NCBI RefSeq assembly: GCF_003044935.1
Contig: NZ_POXP01000001.1
Location: 744,001-808,000, forward strand
Origin: Neisseria subflava
Lineage (GTDB): Bacteria > Pseudomonadota > Gammaproteobacteria > Burkholderiales > Neisseriaceae
DNA length: 64,000 nucleotides
Reading direction: 5' to 3'
A program made the translations under genes and the position numbers. The stretch's first letter is position 1. Every line of letters starts with the position of its first letter. Positions 23,973-32,643 of the stretch are shown here, piece by piece. The notes under the pieces were generated by a model. The model had not been told where the DNA came from and did not search any database. It worked only from the letters and a program-made list of their open reading frames with translations.

Positions 23973-24986
23973 CTATCTCATCAAAAACGGCGGGTATTCC
24001 GCCAAATCTCCGCGCAAGTGTCGCGCCAACAGCATTGCCTGAATATACGGCAGCAGCCCGATTTCCACCTCTTCACCCAAAAACGGATGAACGATTTTCT
24101 CCTGCTTTTTCGCCTGCAAAGCTTGGAACAACAATTTACGCGCATCGGCTTTCAGGCTTACCGCGCCGCTTGCCTCGGTAACGAAATCCTGAGGTTTGAT
24201 TTGCCCACGGTTAATCAGCGACAACACCAACCTGTCCGCCCACCATGCGCGGAATTCTTCCAAAATATCCTGCGCCAAACTGTCGCGCCCCGGTCGGTCG
24301 GCGTGCAGAAAGCCCACCTGTGGATCCAGCCCCACGCCTTGCAGCGCGCCGCTGATGTCCTTGCCCAAGATGCTGTACACAAACGATAACAGCGCATTTA
24401 CCCCATCTCTGGGCGGACGGCGGTTGCGCCCGTCAAAAGAAAAGCCGCTTTTTTCGCTCAAAAGCTGCCCGAACACGCCGAAATAACGCGCCGCCGCATC
24501 GCCCTCAATACCACGCACCACGTCCAGCTCCGCCGCACCCTTCAACTGCCGCAGCGAAATGTTCAAAGCATCGACCGCACTTTGAATCGCCACATTCTCG
24601 CCGTAATTGCGAATCTGCCGCTGAAGCACCCGTTTACTCGCCTGAATCTTCGCCGCAATAATATTGCGCGCAATCGGCACGGGATTTTGCTCCGACACCC
24701 GATACTGCGCCCGACGTAGCAGCACATTGCCGCTCTGCCGCCCCTGAAGCCGTCCCAAGAAACGTCCGTTTTCGGTAAAAAACGCCAAATTCACATTATT
24801 TTCACCGCAAAACCCCAGCAAAAACGGCGACACCAACACATTCCCAAAACAGAAAATATGCCCGATGGAATGCACCGGCAACTGCGCTACCTTCTTGCGC
24901 TCCTGCTCCACCACCAGCGTCTCCCGCTCTTTATGCAGATAGCTGCCTTGGGTGGTGATATAGAGCGTATTTTGTAGTTTGCGCAT
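23973..24986 (-). CDS. cas1: CRISPR-associated endonuclease/integrase Cas1
   Basis: The 337-residue protein is of I-C type Cas1 length. It has the N-terminal strand domain (LYITTQGSYLHKERETLVV) and the helical catalytic domain with conserved Glu in GIEGDAAARYFG, His in GFLHADRPGRDSLAQD, and Asp/Glu in LAQDILEEFR. It inserts new spacers at the leader end with Cas2; in I-C systems Cas4 selects the PAM end. The ATG is 11 bases after the stop of the inserted Nmad2-like gene. Confidence 0.96.
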   Translation of the reverse strand: MRKLQNTLYITTQGSYLHKERETLVVEQERKKVAQLPVHSIGHIFCFGNVLVSPFLLGFCGENNVNLAFFTENGRFLGRLQGRQSGNVLLRRAQYRVSEQNPVPIARNIIAAKIQASKRVLQRQIRNYGENVAIQSAVDALNISLRQLKGAAELDVVRGIEGDAAARYFGVFGQLLSEKSGFSFDGRNRRPPRDGVNALLSFVYSILGKDISGALQGVGLDPQVGFLHADRPGRDSLAQDILEEFRAWWADRLVLSLINRGQIKPQDFVTEASGAVSLKADARKLLFQALQAKKQEKIVHPFLGEEVEIGLLPYIQAMLLARHLRGDLAEYPPFLMR

Positions 24987-24997
24987 GGGGATTTATC

Positions 24998-25564
24998 CTA
25001 TCTATTTTCTAAACTACTAGGCTTACCAATCATTCCTTTTTCATATGTCGCCAACCAATCTAAAAAACTAGACACTAAAATTTGGTCATCTATATTTTTA
25101 TGGTTAGGTCCATTTTTAACAATTCCAAGGAATTTTTCAGGTAATAATGGTGCTTTGTTTCCAAAGTACCAAAAATCTTTACATATTAAGACATTCGTAG
25201 AATTTAAATCATGGCTCATACTGCTTTCATCATGGAAAGGGTTATTTAACTGAGTCCAAGTTCCATTCTCTCTATAATAAATATTATCTCCTCTTCTTCT
25301 TGAAATATTTTCATCGCTTGGTTTTTTAACTTGATATATGGGATTTTCAAAATATTCATTCATATTTACCACATCAGATACTTGAGCTGCATAAATCAAT
25401 CGATTTTTATAAGCTCCTGTGCTAGAGCCTATTCCAACAAGAATATCCCCTATTTTTGCACTATTTCTTATTCTCGGTTTGCATGTGGCAAGAGTTAAAA
25501 ATCCACCATAAGGATTAGGAGCAAAGCCATAATCATGTGTAATGATATAACTCATTATTTTCAT
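24998..25564 (-). CDS. Nmad2-like protein inserted between cas4 and cas1
   Basis: The 188-residue protein has the N-terminal pattern SYIITHDYGFAPNPYGG followed by LATCKPRIRNSAKIGDILVG, and later a NIYYRENGTW motif and a DFWYFGNKAPLLP motif. This resembles the nucleotide-modification-associated domain 2 (Nmad2) family, a group found with phage and bacterial DNA-base modification genes and with no assigned activity. It is not a known cas gene. Its base composition is much richer in A+T than its neighbours, which points to recent transfer. It is nevertheless spaced tightly (31 bases after cas4, 11 before cas1) and should be co-transcribed. I chose the ATG at 25564; a TTG at 25606 would extend it into cas4. 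Confidence 0.72.
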   Translation of the reverse strand: MKIMSYIITHDYGFAPNPYGGFLTLATCKPRIRNSAKIGDILVGIGSSTGAYKNRLIYAAQVSDVVNMNEYFENPIYQVKKPSDENISRRRGDNIYYRENGTWTQLNNPFHDESSMSHDLNSTNVLICKDFWYFGNKAPLLPEKFLGIVKNGPNHKNIDDQILVSSFLDWLATYEKGMIGKPSSLENR

Positions 25565-25595
25565 AATTTCATCTCTATTAAATAATCTAAAATCA

Positions 25596-26204
25596 CTATT
25601 CCCCAAACAACCCCTTCACATACCCCACACTCCTATCCCGTTTTCCCAACAACTCTGGCTGGCAAATCTCCACTAGCGAGCAGGCTTTGCAGCGTTTGCC
25701 GTAGGCGGGCGGCGAGGTTTGTCCGCTGTTTAGAAGGTCGCGCACGGCTGAGATGGTGGCGAGTGTTTGGGCGCGCAGGTCGTCTGAAAACACGACGGGG
25801 ACGCGGTGGCGGGTTTGCATATACCACAGCGCGCCCTCAGAGACGGTTTGCCCCGTCATTTCTTCCAAGCACAAGCCTTGGGCGCAAAGCTGGATTTCGT
25901 CCATCGGGCCAGGTTTAGGCTTGCCGCGTTTGTATTCCACAGGTTTCAGACGGCCTGTTTTCGTTTCTACTTCTACCAAATCCAGCACGCCACTGATGCC
26001 CAGTTTCTCCGCCGACACATGCACCGTCCGCTCAAAGCGCACACCCTTGCGCGTTTCCGGCTCGCCCGAATCCACCCGTTCATGCAGCGCCTTGCCCTGC
26101 GCGGTCAAATAGTTCTCCGCCCACGCCTGCTCGTTATGAATCAACGCGCATTGGCGCGGGCAGAAGGCGTAGTGTTGCAGGGCGGAAAGGGGAATCAGGC
26201 GCAT
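25596..26204 (-). CDS. cas4: CRISPR-associated exonuclease Cas4
   Basis: The 202-residue protein shows the Cas4 iron-sulfur cysteines (FCPRQCAL near the N-terminus and CKACSLVEICQP near the C-terminus) and RecB-type nuclease residues (GVLDLVEV, VEYKRGKPK, DEIQLCAQGLCLEE). It trims prespacers and defines PAM orientation with Cas1-Cas2. The ATG at 26204 is preferred since the family begins with the LxxYxxCPRQ segment; upstream in-frame starts lack ribosome sites. In most I-C operons cas4 and cas1 are adjacent, but here a foreign gene separates them. Confidence 0.94.
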   Translation of the reverse strand: MRLIPLSALQHYAFCPRQCALIHNEQAWAENYLTAQGKALHERVDSGEPETRKGVRFERTVHVSAEKLGISGVLDLVEVETKTGRLKPVEYKRGKPKPGPMDEIQLCAQGLCLEEMTGQTVSEGALWYMQTRHRVPVVFSDDLRAQTLATISAVRDLLNSGQTSPPAYGKRCKACSLVEICQPELLGKRDRSVGYVKGLFGE

Positions 26205-26259
26205 GTCCTGATTTTCCCTTTGGCTTTCGGTTGAAAGTGCGATCATTTTTTTGAATGTT

Positions 26260-27099
26260 TTAGAAGCCGTCAATTTCCTGCGGAGTTAAACCATCAAGGT
26301 TTTCCAGTTCATAGCTGCCATCTGCATTCACTTTTAGGCTACCGTGCACTTTGGCAGAAGAATATTGCCCTGCTTTGCTGTTGTGTTCCCACCAGATAAG
26401 TTTCAACACCTGCATGCTGCCTTCGGGGCGGGCGGATGATGCGTCGCCTTCAAAGAGTTTGGTCAGTACGGCTTTGATTTTTTCGGCATCGCCGTCTGAA
26501 AAGCCGGTGCGCTCGGCAAGTTGTGGTGACATTGCGCCAAAGGCAACGTACACACCGTGATCGATGCGGTGTTTCATGCCCATGGTGTCGGAGCTTTTTT
26601 TCGTGCCATCGCCTTCGCCGCTGACGCTTTTGGTAATCTGAGTGCTGGTGATGTTAATCGGCTCAACGCTAAATGCGGATTGAATGGTAACGGGGCCGCG
26701 CACAGCGATGGATATGCCACTGCTGCCATCACCGCTGAATGCGAAAACCTGTCCGAAACTGCGCACATCCAGCCATTTTTCGCAGGCTTTTTTGGCGGTA
26801 TCGTCTTTGTTGGCTTTTTTAGCGTTAAAGGCATCCGCACCCAAGCCGACATCTTTGTCTTTGGCGCGATTGGCCAAGCTGGTCATGCCGTCGGTTTTCT
26901 TTTCATCCGATTGTACAAAAATGCTCTCGCCACTGTCTTGCAGGCGGTCGCGGATTTTGCGTTTCAGGCACACGTCGGTCATTTCACCAAATCCTTGGAA
27001 ATCGGCACGCGGGCGGTTGCCGTTTAAGGGGTCGCCGTTAGGGTTGGCGTTGGTGACTTTCAGAATTAAGGCGAAGTCAATTTTTTTGGTTAAAGACAT
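26260..27099 (-). CDS. cas7: Cascade backbone subunit Cas7c (Csd2)
   Basis: A 279-residue Cas7 of I-C type, starting LTKKIDFALILKVTNANPNGDP, the conserved RAMP strand, with NRPRADFQGFGEMTDVCLKRKIRD and a C-terminal half including VRGPVTIQSAFSVEPI. Several copies coat the crRNA spacer in the surveillance complex. GGAG precedes the ATG. It lies between cas8c (21-base gap) and cas4. Confidence 0.95.
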   Translation of the reverse strand: MSLTKKIDFALILKVTNANPNGDPLNGNRPRADFQGFGEMTDVCLKRKIRDRLQDSGESIFVQSDEKKTDGMTSLANRAKDKDVGLGADAFNAKKANKDDTAKKACEKWLDVRSFGQVFAFSGDGSSGISIAVRGPVTIQSAFSVEPINITSTQITKSVSGEGDGTKKSSDTMGMKHRIDHGVYVAFGAMSPQLAERTGFSDGDAEKIKAVLTKLFEGDASSARPEGSMQVLKLIWWEHNSKAGQYSSAKVHGSLKVNADGSYELENLDGLTPQEIDGF

Positions 27100-27120
27100 T
27101 TTTCATTCTCCATAAAAAGA

Positions 27121-27543
27121 TTAATTGGTTTCTGTTGGTTTAGCTTTGCTAGCTTTAGCTGCTTTACGTTTGGCAATTTCGCGGGCATTTTCCATTTTTT
27201 GGCAATGATAGCCTAAGAGAAATTCGCCACTTAATTTGTCATCACAAACATAATCATCCCTTTGGAAAAGCTCCATAATTTCACCAATAGCCTGCTTATA
27301 GAAATCTTTTCCTTGACTAGTTAGATAATTTTGATATGGCACCAATTTCTCACTTGCAAGGTTTCGCCATGTGCTGTATGGCCTTTGTGCAAACTGTTGG
27401 AAATAACGTTCTGCATTAGTCGCACGAGTAGGTGTTTTTTTGCCATTTTGTAGATATAAGGCATACCACTCCATGCTTTCTGCCTGTGCAATTAATCGGC
27501 CATACAAATAATCGCGTGAGCGGTTTTGGGTATCCAAACTCAT
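27121..27543 (-). CDS. cas11: internal small subunit Cas11c within cas8c
   Basis: Type I-C systems make Cas11 from an internal start in cas8c, shown for several systems including one from N. lactamica. Here an in-frame ATG at 27543 begins MSLDTQNRSRDYLYGRL and is preceded by GGAG ten bases upstream. The product would be 140 residues and helical, the expected size. The exact start is inferred from the visible ribosome site. Confidence 0.72.
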   Translation of the reverse strand: MSLDTQNRSRDYLYGRLIAQAESMEWYALYLQNGKKTPTRATNAERYFQQFAQRPYSTWRNLASEKLVPYQNYLTSQGKDFYKQAIGEIMELFQRDDYVCDDKLSGEFLLGYHCQKMENAREIAKRKAAKASKAKPTETN

Positions 27544-29211
27544 AGGGTAAGTTCTCCGTTGTGATAAATCGTGATGACGAGCGCGCCAGCCTTTGTATAG
27601 GGCACAGGCAACGCCGATGTTTCTTTGCCATTCCCAGTTTTCGCAGCCATTAGGATTGCAGGCCGCCTGAAAACTTTGACGTACCAAATCTTCGGGAATC
27701 AGCACGGATGTTCCGCCTGCGATAACAGGAAGAAGTCGGGCATAAAGCTGTTTTTTAAGCGTGTCGGACAGAGATTTGCCGTACACGGTTTCGGCAATGC
27801 TGTAAGGCGATGGCGGGACGAAGCGCCATTGGGTACGCTTGTCGGTTTTCTTGCCGTTTGGGACTTCAATGCTGTAACGCTGATACCAAGAAAAATCGTC
27901 AATCCATGCATCTAAATTGGCGAAATAGTCGGCAGGCAGAAACTCTTGGTAATAAGTTAATGCCATGCGCCCAGGCGTGGCGGAATCGAGCATAATCAGG
28001 GAGATTTGTTCGTGGGCTTTCAATTCCGCCTGATAGCCATGCAGTTTCTTTTTGATGATTTGCGCAGCAGCACGCCCGATATTTACAGACCAATCGGGGG
28101 ACGGCTGTTCAGATGATGTTTGTGATGAAAATTCATCAGGATTTTCGACCGCACTGATGTCCAGATTATCCCAATTAATTTCACTGGAAATATCTTTCAT
28201 CGGTGACGGGACGGGGTTACAGCTAATTGCCCATGCAATGGTAACTTGTTCATTATTTCGTGCAGTAGTTTGCCTATCGATCAACCATCTAAGCGCAGCA
28301 TGAGCCTTATGCGATACTTCAGCCGAAATTGTTGTCGCTTGATTAGCTTCTTCAAATCGACCTAGGTAGGTAAATCCTTCCTTATCATTGGAAGAAATCA
28401 ATTTTGCTTTGTCGCCCGAATAAAGTAATTTTGCAGGATGACTTTCGCGAATTTTCTGTTCATCTCCCGTTACTGTGCAGAATTGGCTTTTTAAAGTCTG
28501 TTGGTAATAATTTCCCCAACTTTGCTGAACTTCCTTATCCTTCCAAGTTTCAGGAACAAAATCACCGGGTATTTGCACTGACCAAACAACAAGAGCTTTT
28601 CGGATTTCAAATTTCCCTTGCTCCTTAGTCAAAACATTAAACAATTCAGGTTTTTGCTTATCTTTGTTTTCCCTTTCAATCCAATTTGTCAGCAACTCGC
28701 CGTTATCATCTACGGGAATAACTTTTTCTTTTACCAAATCGGCTAATACCGTCCCCTTGTGAACATATTTTTGTATTGCCAATACCTTTTTGTTATCTAT
28801 CGTCACACACCATTTATCTAATTGGTCTGCATATAAATTGAAAATCAAATCTTCTTGCTTGGTTTTCGTTTTTTTCTTTTTACCATTTTTTCCTTCGGTT
28901 TCCGTAATGACTTCTTTCTGATAAGTCAGTCCCAAATCTTTTGCGATATATTGCAAGCTATCCGCCAATGCATGAGGGGCCAAACCGCTTGTCCGCCCTT
29001 CCGAGCTTTCAGTTACAGGCAACATGATAATCGGTTTATCAGTTAAAACCCTAGCTCCAAGAAACTTTCCATCTCCATCCAAAGTAATTTGAATATGGGC
29101 AGTTTGCGGGCTGTGCCATAATGGTGCTAGTTTTTCTTTTTCCGAATCCGATAAGTTTGGATTCTTCTCAATTTCGTTATACGTCCGATAAAGTTTCTGC
29201 ATCCAGCTCAT
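27121..29211 (-). CDS. cas8c: Cascade large subunit Cas8c (Csd1)
   Basis: This 696-residue protein occupies the Cas8c/Csd1 position and shows family segments such as GRMALTYYQEF, VNIGRAAAQIIKKKLHGYQAE and LDTQNRSRDYLYGRL. Cas8c recognises the PAM and unwinds target DNA. The protein is somewhat longer than the roughly 600 residues common for the family, with a Lys-rich insertion (KKKKTKTKQED) in the N-terminal third. Its start overlaps the cas5 stop by four bases. The C-terminal part is also expressed as Cas11c. Confidence 0.93.
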   Translation of the reverse strand: MSWMQKLYRTYNEIEKNPNLSDSEKEKLAPLWHSPQTAHIQITLDGDGKFLGARVLTDKPIIMLPVTESSEGRTSGLAPHALADSLQYIAKDLGLTYQKEVITETEGKNGKKKKTKTKQEDLIFNLYADQLDKWCVTIDNKKVLAIQKYVHKGTVLADLVKEKVIPVDDNGELLTNWIERENKDKQKPELFNVLTKEQGKFEIRKALVVWSVQIPGDFVPETWKDKEVQQSWGNYYQQTLKSQFCTVTGDEQKIRESHPAKLLYSGDKAKLISSNDKEGFTYLGRFEEANQATTISAEVSHKAHAALRWLIDRQTTARNNEQVTIAWAISCNPVPSPMKDISSEINWDNLDISAVENPDEFSSQTSSEQPSPDWSVNIGRAAAQIIKKKLHGYQAELKAHEQISLIMLDSATPGRMALTYYQEFLPADYFANLDAWIDDFSWYQRYSIEVPNGKKTDKRTQWRFVPPSPYSIAETVYGKSLSDTLKKQLYARLLPVIAGGTSVLIPEDLVRQSFQAACNPNGCENWEWQRNIGVACALYKGWRARHHDLSQRRTYPMSLDTQNRSRDYLYGRLIAQAESMEWYALYLQNGKKTPTRATNAERYFQQFAQRPYSTWRNLASEKLVPYQNYLTSQGKDFYKQAIGEIMELFQRDDYVCDDKLSGEFLLGYHCQKMENAREIAKRKAAKASKAKPTETN

Positions 29212-29930
29212 AATTCTATCTCCTTGGCTTCGTCTTCCACAGGCTTGACGTTTTCGCCGCGCTTGAACGGTTTTTCAGGCTGCATTTTGCGGATAAATCG
29301 AGTTTTCAGACGGCCTTCTGTATCGTTGACACTTGGAAACTCAATCACACCGTTTTGCATATTCGCCATCCAAAAACGGCTGACCAATTCGGGCTTTCCG
29401 GTTTCTTCGGGATAGCCAAAACTATGGAACATCAGGCCAAAATCCAAATTATCGATTTCATCGTAAAACCCTTCGCCTTCGCCGAAAGTGCACGGCTCGA
29501 CATAGCCTTGGCAATCGCGCGTGCCGAGAAAAATATCCTGCCGCCCGCCACGTTCCAACATTCTTTTGGCAATGGCGATATGTTTGCCGAAATTGCGGTC
29601 GCCTGCCAACTCTTCCCAATGCTCATTCCATTCAAAATGGGCTTCCACTTGGTATTCCACGTCCTGCAAAAAGGTGTAAATCGCCAAAGTGTTGCTGCCG
29701 TTCCAATCCAGCGGCTTGGTGGATTTGCTTTGGGTGCGGATGGGTTTCATCACGCGGATGCGGTCGATACGCCAAATCAACGTTGGCTTCCAATAAATGC
29801 TTTTGACAATGCCTTTAATAGCTTCGTATGTCGGTACTTGGTAGCTGAATTTTTCGCCGCCGATTTTGGTAACGGGGTCGGTAAACAAGGCTTGCCGCCC
29901 CCATACGCGGAAACTGATTTTGCTGTCCAT
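29208..29930 (-). CDS. cas5: Cas5c (Cas5d) crRNA-processing endoribonuclease
   Basis: The 240-residue protein shows Cas5c features: FRVWGRQALFTDPVTKIGGEKFSY at the start, TYEAIKGIVKSIYWKPT, the glycine-rich RDCQGYVEPCTFGEGEGFYD and a final KPELVSRFWMANMQNGV. In I-C systems, which lack Cas6, Cas5c cuts the precursor at the base of the repeat hairpin and caps the 5' handle. GGAG lies before the ATG, seven bases after cas3. Confidence 0.95.
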   Translation of the reverse strand: MDSKISFRVWGRQALFTDPVTKIGGEKFSYQVPTYEAIKGIVKSIYWKPTLIWRIDRIRVMKPIRTQSKSTKPLDWNGSNTLAIYTFLQDVEYQVEAHFEWNEHWEELAGDRNFGKHIAIAKRMLERGGRQDIFLGTRDCQGYVEPCTFGEGEGFYDEIDNLDFGLMFHSFGYPEETGKPELVSRFWMANMQNGVIEFPSVNDTEGRLKTRFIRKMQPEKPFKRGENVKPVEDEAKEIEL

Positions 29931-29937
29931 ATTGCTC

Positions 29938-32409
29938 CTATAAGTCGTAAAAAGTCATTTCGCTTGTTTCATCCAAAGACAAACCGAATTCATCGTTGTA
30001 ATAGCGTTCATTCAGATAATAAATGCCCGAACCTTCAATGGTTTCATACAGGGCGTTTTCTTTTTGCAATTTATCCCAAACGTTGGGGAAAACGTTCACG
30101 CTGTAACGCTGAGCTTTTTGCAAAGTGCGGTGCATTTCTTTCGGATCCCATTCGCCACAGAGTTTGGCAATGAGTTCCGCACCTTCGCCATACGGCACAA
30201 TCACGGCCTGTGTCGGTGCGTCTATGGCTTGGAAAACGCGCCCTGCACTTTTGAAGGATTGCATCAACAGTGGCAACAGTTTGCTTCTTTTATTGTTTTT
30301 TTCGCCATAAGGATTCAGCGCGTTATCGCTCAACCAATCCAGCAGTGAACCTGTTGTGCTGTTTTTGACGGAATATGACATTTCATCGCTGCGCTGGTAA
30401 AAATAGTATTCAAAATAGCGCTTCATTGCTTCTGGCTGCAAAATATCCTGTCCGGCAAAATCGTGAAACACACGTTCGGCATAGGTTTTGCCTGCCTGAA
30501 TATCAGGCAAGAATCGAGTGAAATCAGTTTCTTGCAGATTCAATACATAAACCTGCCCTTTACCTTCTTTCTCCCCATGCCGGTTACAACGTCCTGCCGC
30601 TTGGGCGATGCTGTCCAACCCGCCTAAAGTGCGAATCACACAAGCCATAGAAATATCCACACCTGCTTCAATGAGTTGGGTACTGATGCAAACAACGGGT
30701 TGTTTGTTTTCCAGACGAGCTTTGATGGTGTCAAAAATCGCTTTTCGGTGCGCCGCGCATTGGTTGGTGCTGAGATGGAATAAGGCTTCAGACGGTACGT
30801 TTTGCGCCTTGCAATATTGATAAAGCTCTTGCGCCCATTTTTTTGTATTGACAATAAATAGACAGCTTTGGGTCGTCTGAAACTGTTTCAGCAAAAATGT
30901 GCCTGCTTCTTCTACATTCCAGCCTCCCACTTTTTCGTTAAATTGGATTTCTACTCGGGATAACTCATCAAATAATTTATCCAAATCCTGATGTTTACCC
31001 ATGATTTCAGCATCTTCTGACAGCCTTAATAAACCGCGTGAAGCAATGCTTTCCCTTTTATCTTCAGGGAAATTCCGCAAACCCGATTCACCGAGCAGAG
31101 GCTGCGTCGCCGTACACAAAACCGCCGTGCTTTTGCCAAATGTCGTCAGCCAATTCAATACGTTGCAAAATAAATGCACGCATTTCACGGGCAGTGTTTG
31201 GATTTCGTCAAAAATCAGCACCGCATTTGTCATCGGATGGATATGGCGTGCGCCGCGCGTGCCGCCGCCGAACCATGCGTCCAAAAACTGCACCATAGTG
31301 GTAAACACAATAGGTTTATCCCAGTTTTCGGACAATAATTTGTCCTGCCAACTTTGCTTTTCGGGTTCTAAATTGGAATGATGTTCTAAAACCCAATCTT
31401 CGCCGAAAATTTCGCGTACGGCTTGGGCATTTTGATCAATGATGGAAGTATAGGGAATGATGTAGATAATGCGATCAAGATTATGCTTTTGCGCATGATG
31501 GAGCGCATAACGCAAGCTAGCCAATGTTTTACCGCCACCGGTCGGCACGGTCAGTGTATAAATATCTTGAGAATCGTCCGCTTTTTTTAGGCAATCGTCT
31601 GAAATTTTGCGGCGGATTTCATCAATGGGATAACGGTTTTCAAAACCTGCTAATTTGGCTTCCAATTTATCAATTGCTGATTGCCAATCAGGTTTTTCCG
31701 TCAAGCGGCGGATTTCTTTTTGCGCTTCCCGTTCAAAATCCGAGCTATTGATACGGTCGGCATCAATCAGGCAACTGAATAGGAAACGGGTCAGACAGCC
31801 GAGATAAAATTCTTTGATTTTGTTATTGGTGGCTTGGTCAGAGAGAATCGGTTTCACTGCATTTAGCAGACTGCGAATCAGGTTTTCACCGGCCAATTCT
31901 TTCGCTTTTTGCTGAACGGCTTCATCGGCATTGTGCTCACATTCCACCAGATGCGTCAGTTCGTCGTCTTTTTCAAACCGCTTTTTCCAAATGGTATTAC
32001 CTTCATCGTCCAAACAGTCAATTAAGCCTTCGCCGTGGTGTGATGCTATGCATAAACCCAGCATTTGTCCGAAAAATTCTCCGATGCCCTGTGCCGCACC
32101 GAATTTTCTCAATTCGCGGTAAACCCATTGCGCACCGGCGGTGGAATGATCCACTTTACTGCCGTTTGGCGTACTTTCTTCATCATCCAAATCAGGATTC
32201 AACAAACCTGTTTCATCATGGATATATTTTTGGAATTTGCGGGAATATTTACCGAAATCGTGCATGAGTCCGAGTAACTCGCCCACTGATTCTAAATTTA
32301 GTTTTCGAGCAAATATTTTTGCAAGTTCTGACGTTTCTACTAAATGAGTTTGAACAGATTGAGGACACTTATCAGTTTGACGAACATGTGCAATAAAAGT
32401 AAATTTCAT
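29938..32409 (-). CDS. cas3: CRISPR-associated helicase-nuclease Cas3
   Basis: The 823-residue effector carries the N-terminal HD nuclease (HLVETSELAK, HD in GLMHDFGKYSRKF, VDHSTAG) and an SF2 helicase. The helicase motifs are Walker A PTGGGKTLASL, DEIQ in LIFDEIQTL, CTATQPLL, QLIEAGVDI and QAAGRCNR. It is recruited to R-loops formed by the I-C complex and degrades target DNA. It is the first gene of the cas operon. I chose the ATG at 32409 (MKFTFIAHVRQ). All catalytic motifs are intact, so the system appears functional. Confidence 0.96.
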   Translation of the reverse strand: MKFTFIAHVRQTDKCPQSVQTHLVETSELAKIFARKLNLESVGELLGLMHDFGKYSRKFQKYIHDETGLLNPDLDDEESTPNGSKVDHSTAGAQWVYRELRKFGAAQGIGEFFGQMLGLCIASHHGEGLIDCLDDEGNTIWKKRFEKDDELTHLVECEHNADEAVQQKAKELAGENLIRSLLNAVKPILSDQATNNKIKEFYLGCLTRFLFSCLIDADRINSSDFEREAQKEIRRLTEKPDWQSAIDKLEAKLAGFENRYPIDEIRRKISDDCLKKADDSQDIYTLTVPTGGGKTLASLRYALHHAQKHNLDRIIYIIPYTSIIDQNAQAVREIFGEDWVLEHHSNLEPEKQSWQDKLLSENWDKPIVFTTMVQFLDAWFGGGTRGARHIHPMTNAVLIFDEIQTLPVKCVHLFCNVLNWLTTFGKSTAVLCTATQPLLGESGLRNFPEDKRESIASRGLLRLSEDAEIMGKHQDLDKLFDELSRVEIQFNEKVGGWNVEEAGTFLLKQFQTTQSCLFIVNTKKWAQELYQYCKAQNVPSEALFHLSTNQCAAHRKAIFDTIKARLENKQPVVCISTQLIEAGVDISMACVIRTLGGLDSIAQAAGRCNRHGEKEGKGQVYVLNLQETDFTRFLPDIQAGKTYAERVFHDFAGQDILQPEAMKRYFEYYFYQRSDEMSYSVKNSTTGSLLDWLSDNALNPYGEKNNKRSKLLPLLMQSFKSAGRVFQAIDAPTQAVIVPYGEGAELIAKLCGEWDPKEMHRTLQKAQRYSVNVFPNVWDKLQKENALYETIEGSGIYYLNERYYNDEFGLSLDETSEMTFYDL

Positions 32410-32514
32410 GGCATACAATACTATTACTGTAACTTACCACCAATTATATACTTGCAAATATTCAACTGCAATATAATTTCTTAAATATATTTAAATTACA
32501 TTTATCCTAACTAG

Positions 32515-32643
32515 AAATGCCGTCTGAAACTTTTTCAGACGGCATTGTCATTTATTAACCTTTATAACTTGCTTCTAATATCCTCCACTGCTTTCACTAA
32601 TGCTTCGGAAAGCGAAGGATCAAAAGAAGAGTGGCCTGCTTGG
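32515..32643. repeat. right copy of 129-bp direct repeat flanking the CRISPR-Cas island
   Basis: Partner of 18879-19007: a DUS hairpin in the ATGCCGTCTGAA form and the 3' end of the intact pip gene. Confidence 0.9.

Noticed and set aside
24574-24582. Exact Haemophilus-type uptake core (ACCGCACTT) in cas1
   Set aside because: One 9-base match in 64 kb on two strands is about what chance gives, so it says nothing about a Pasteurellaceae origin.
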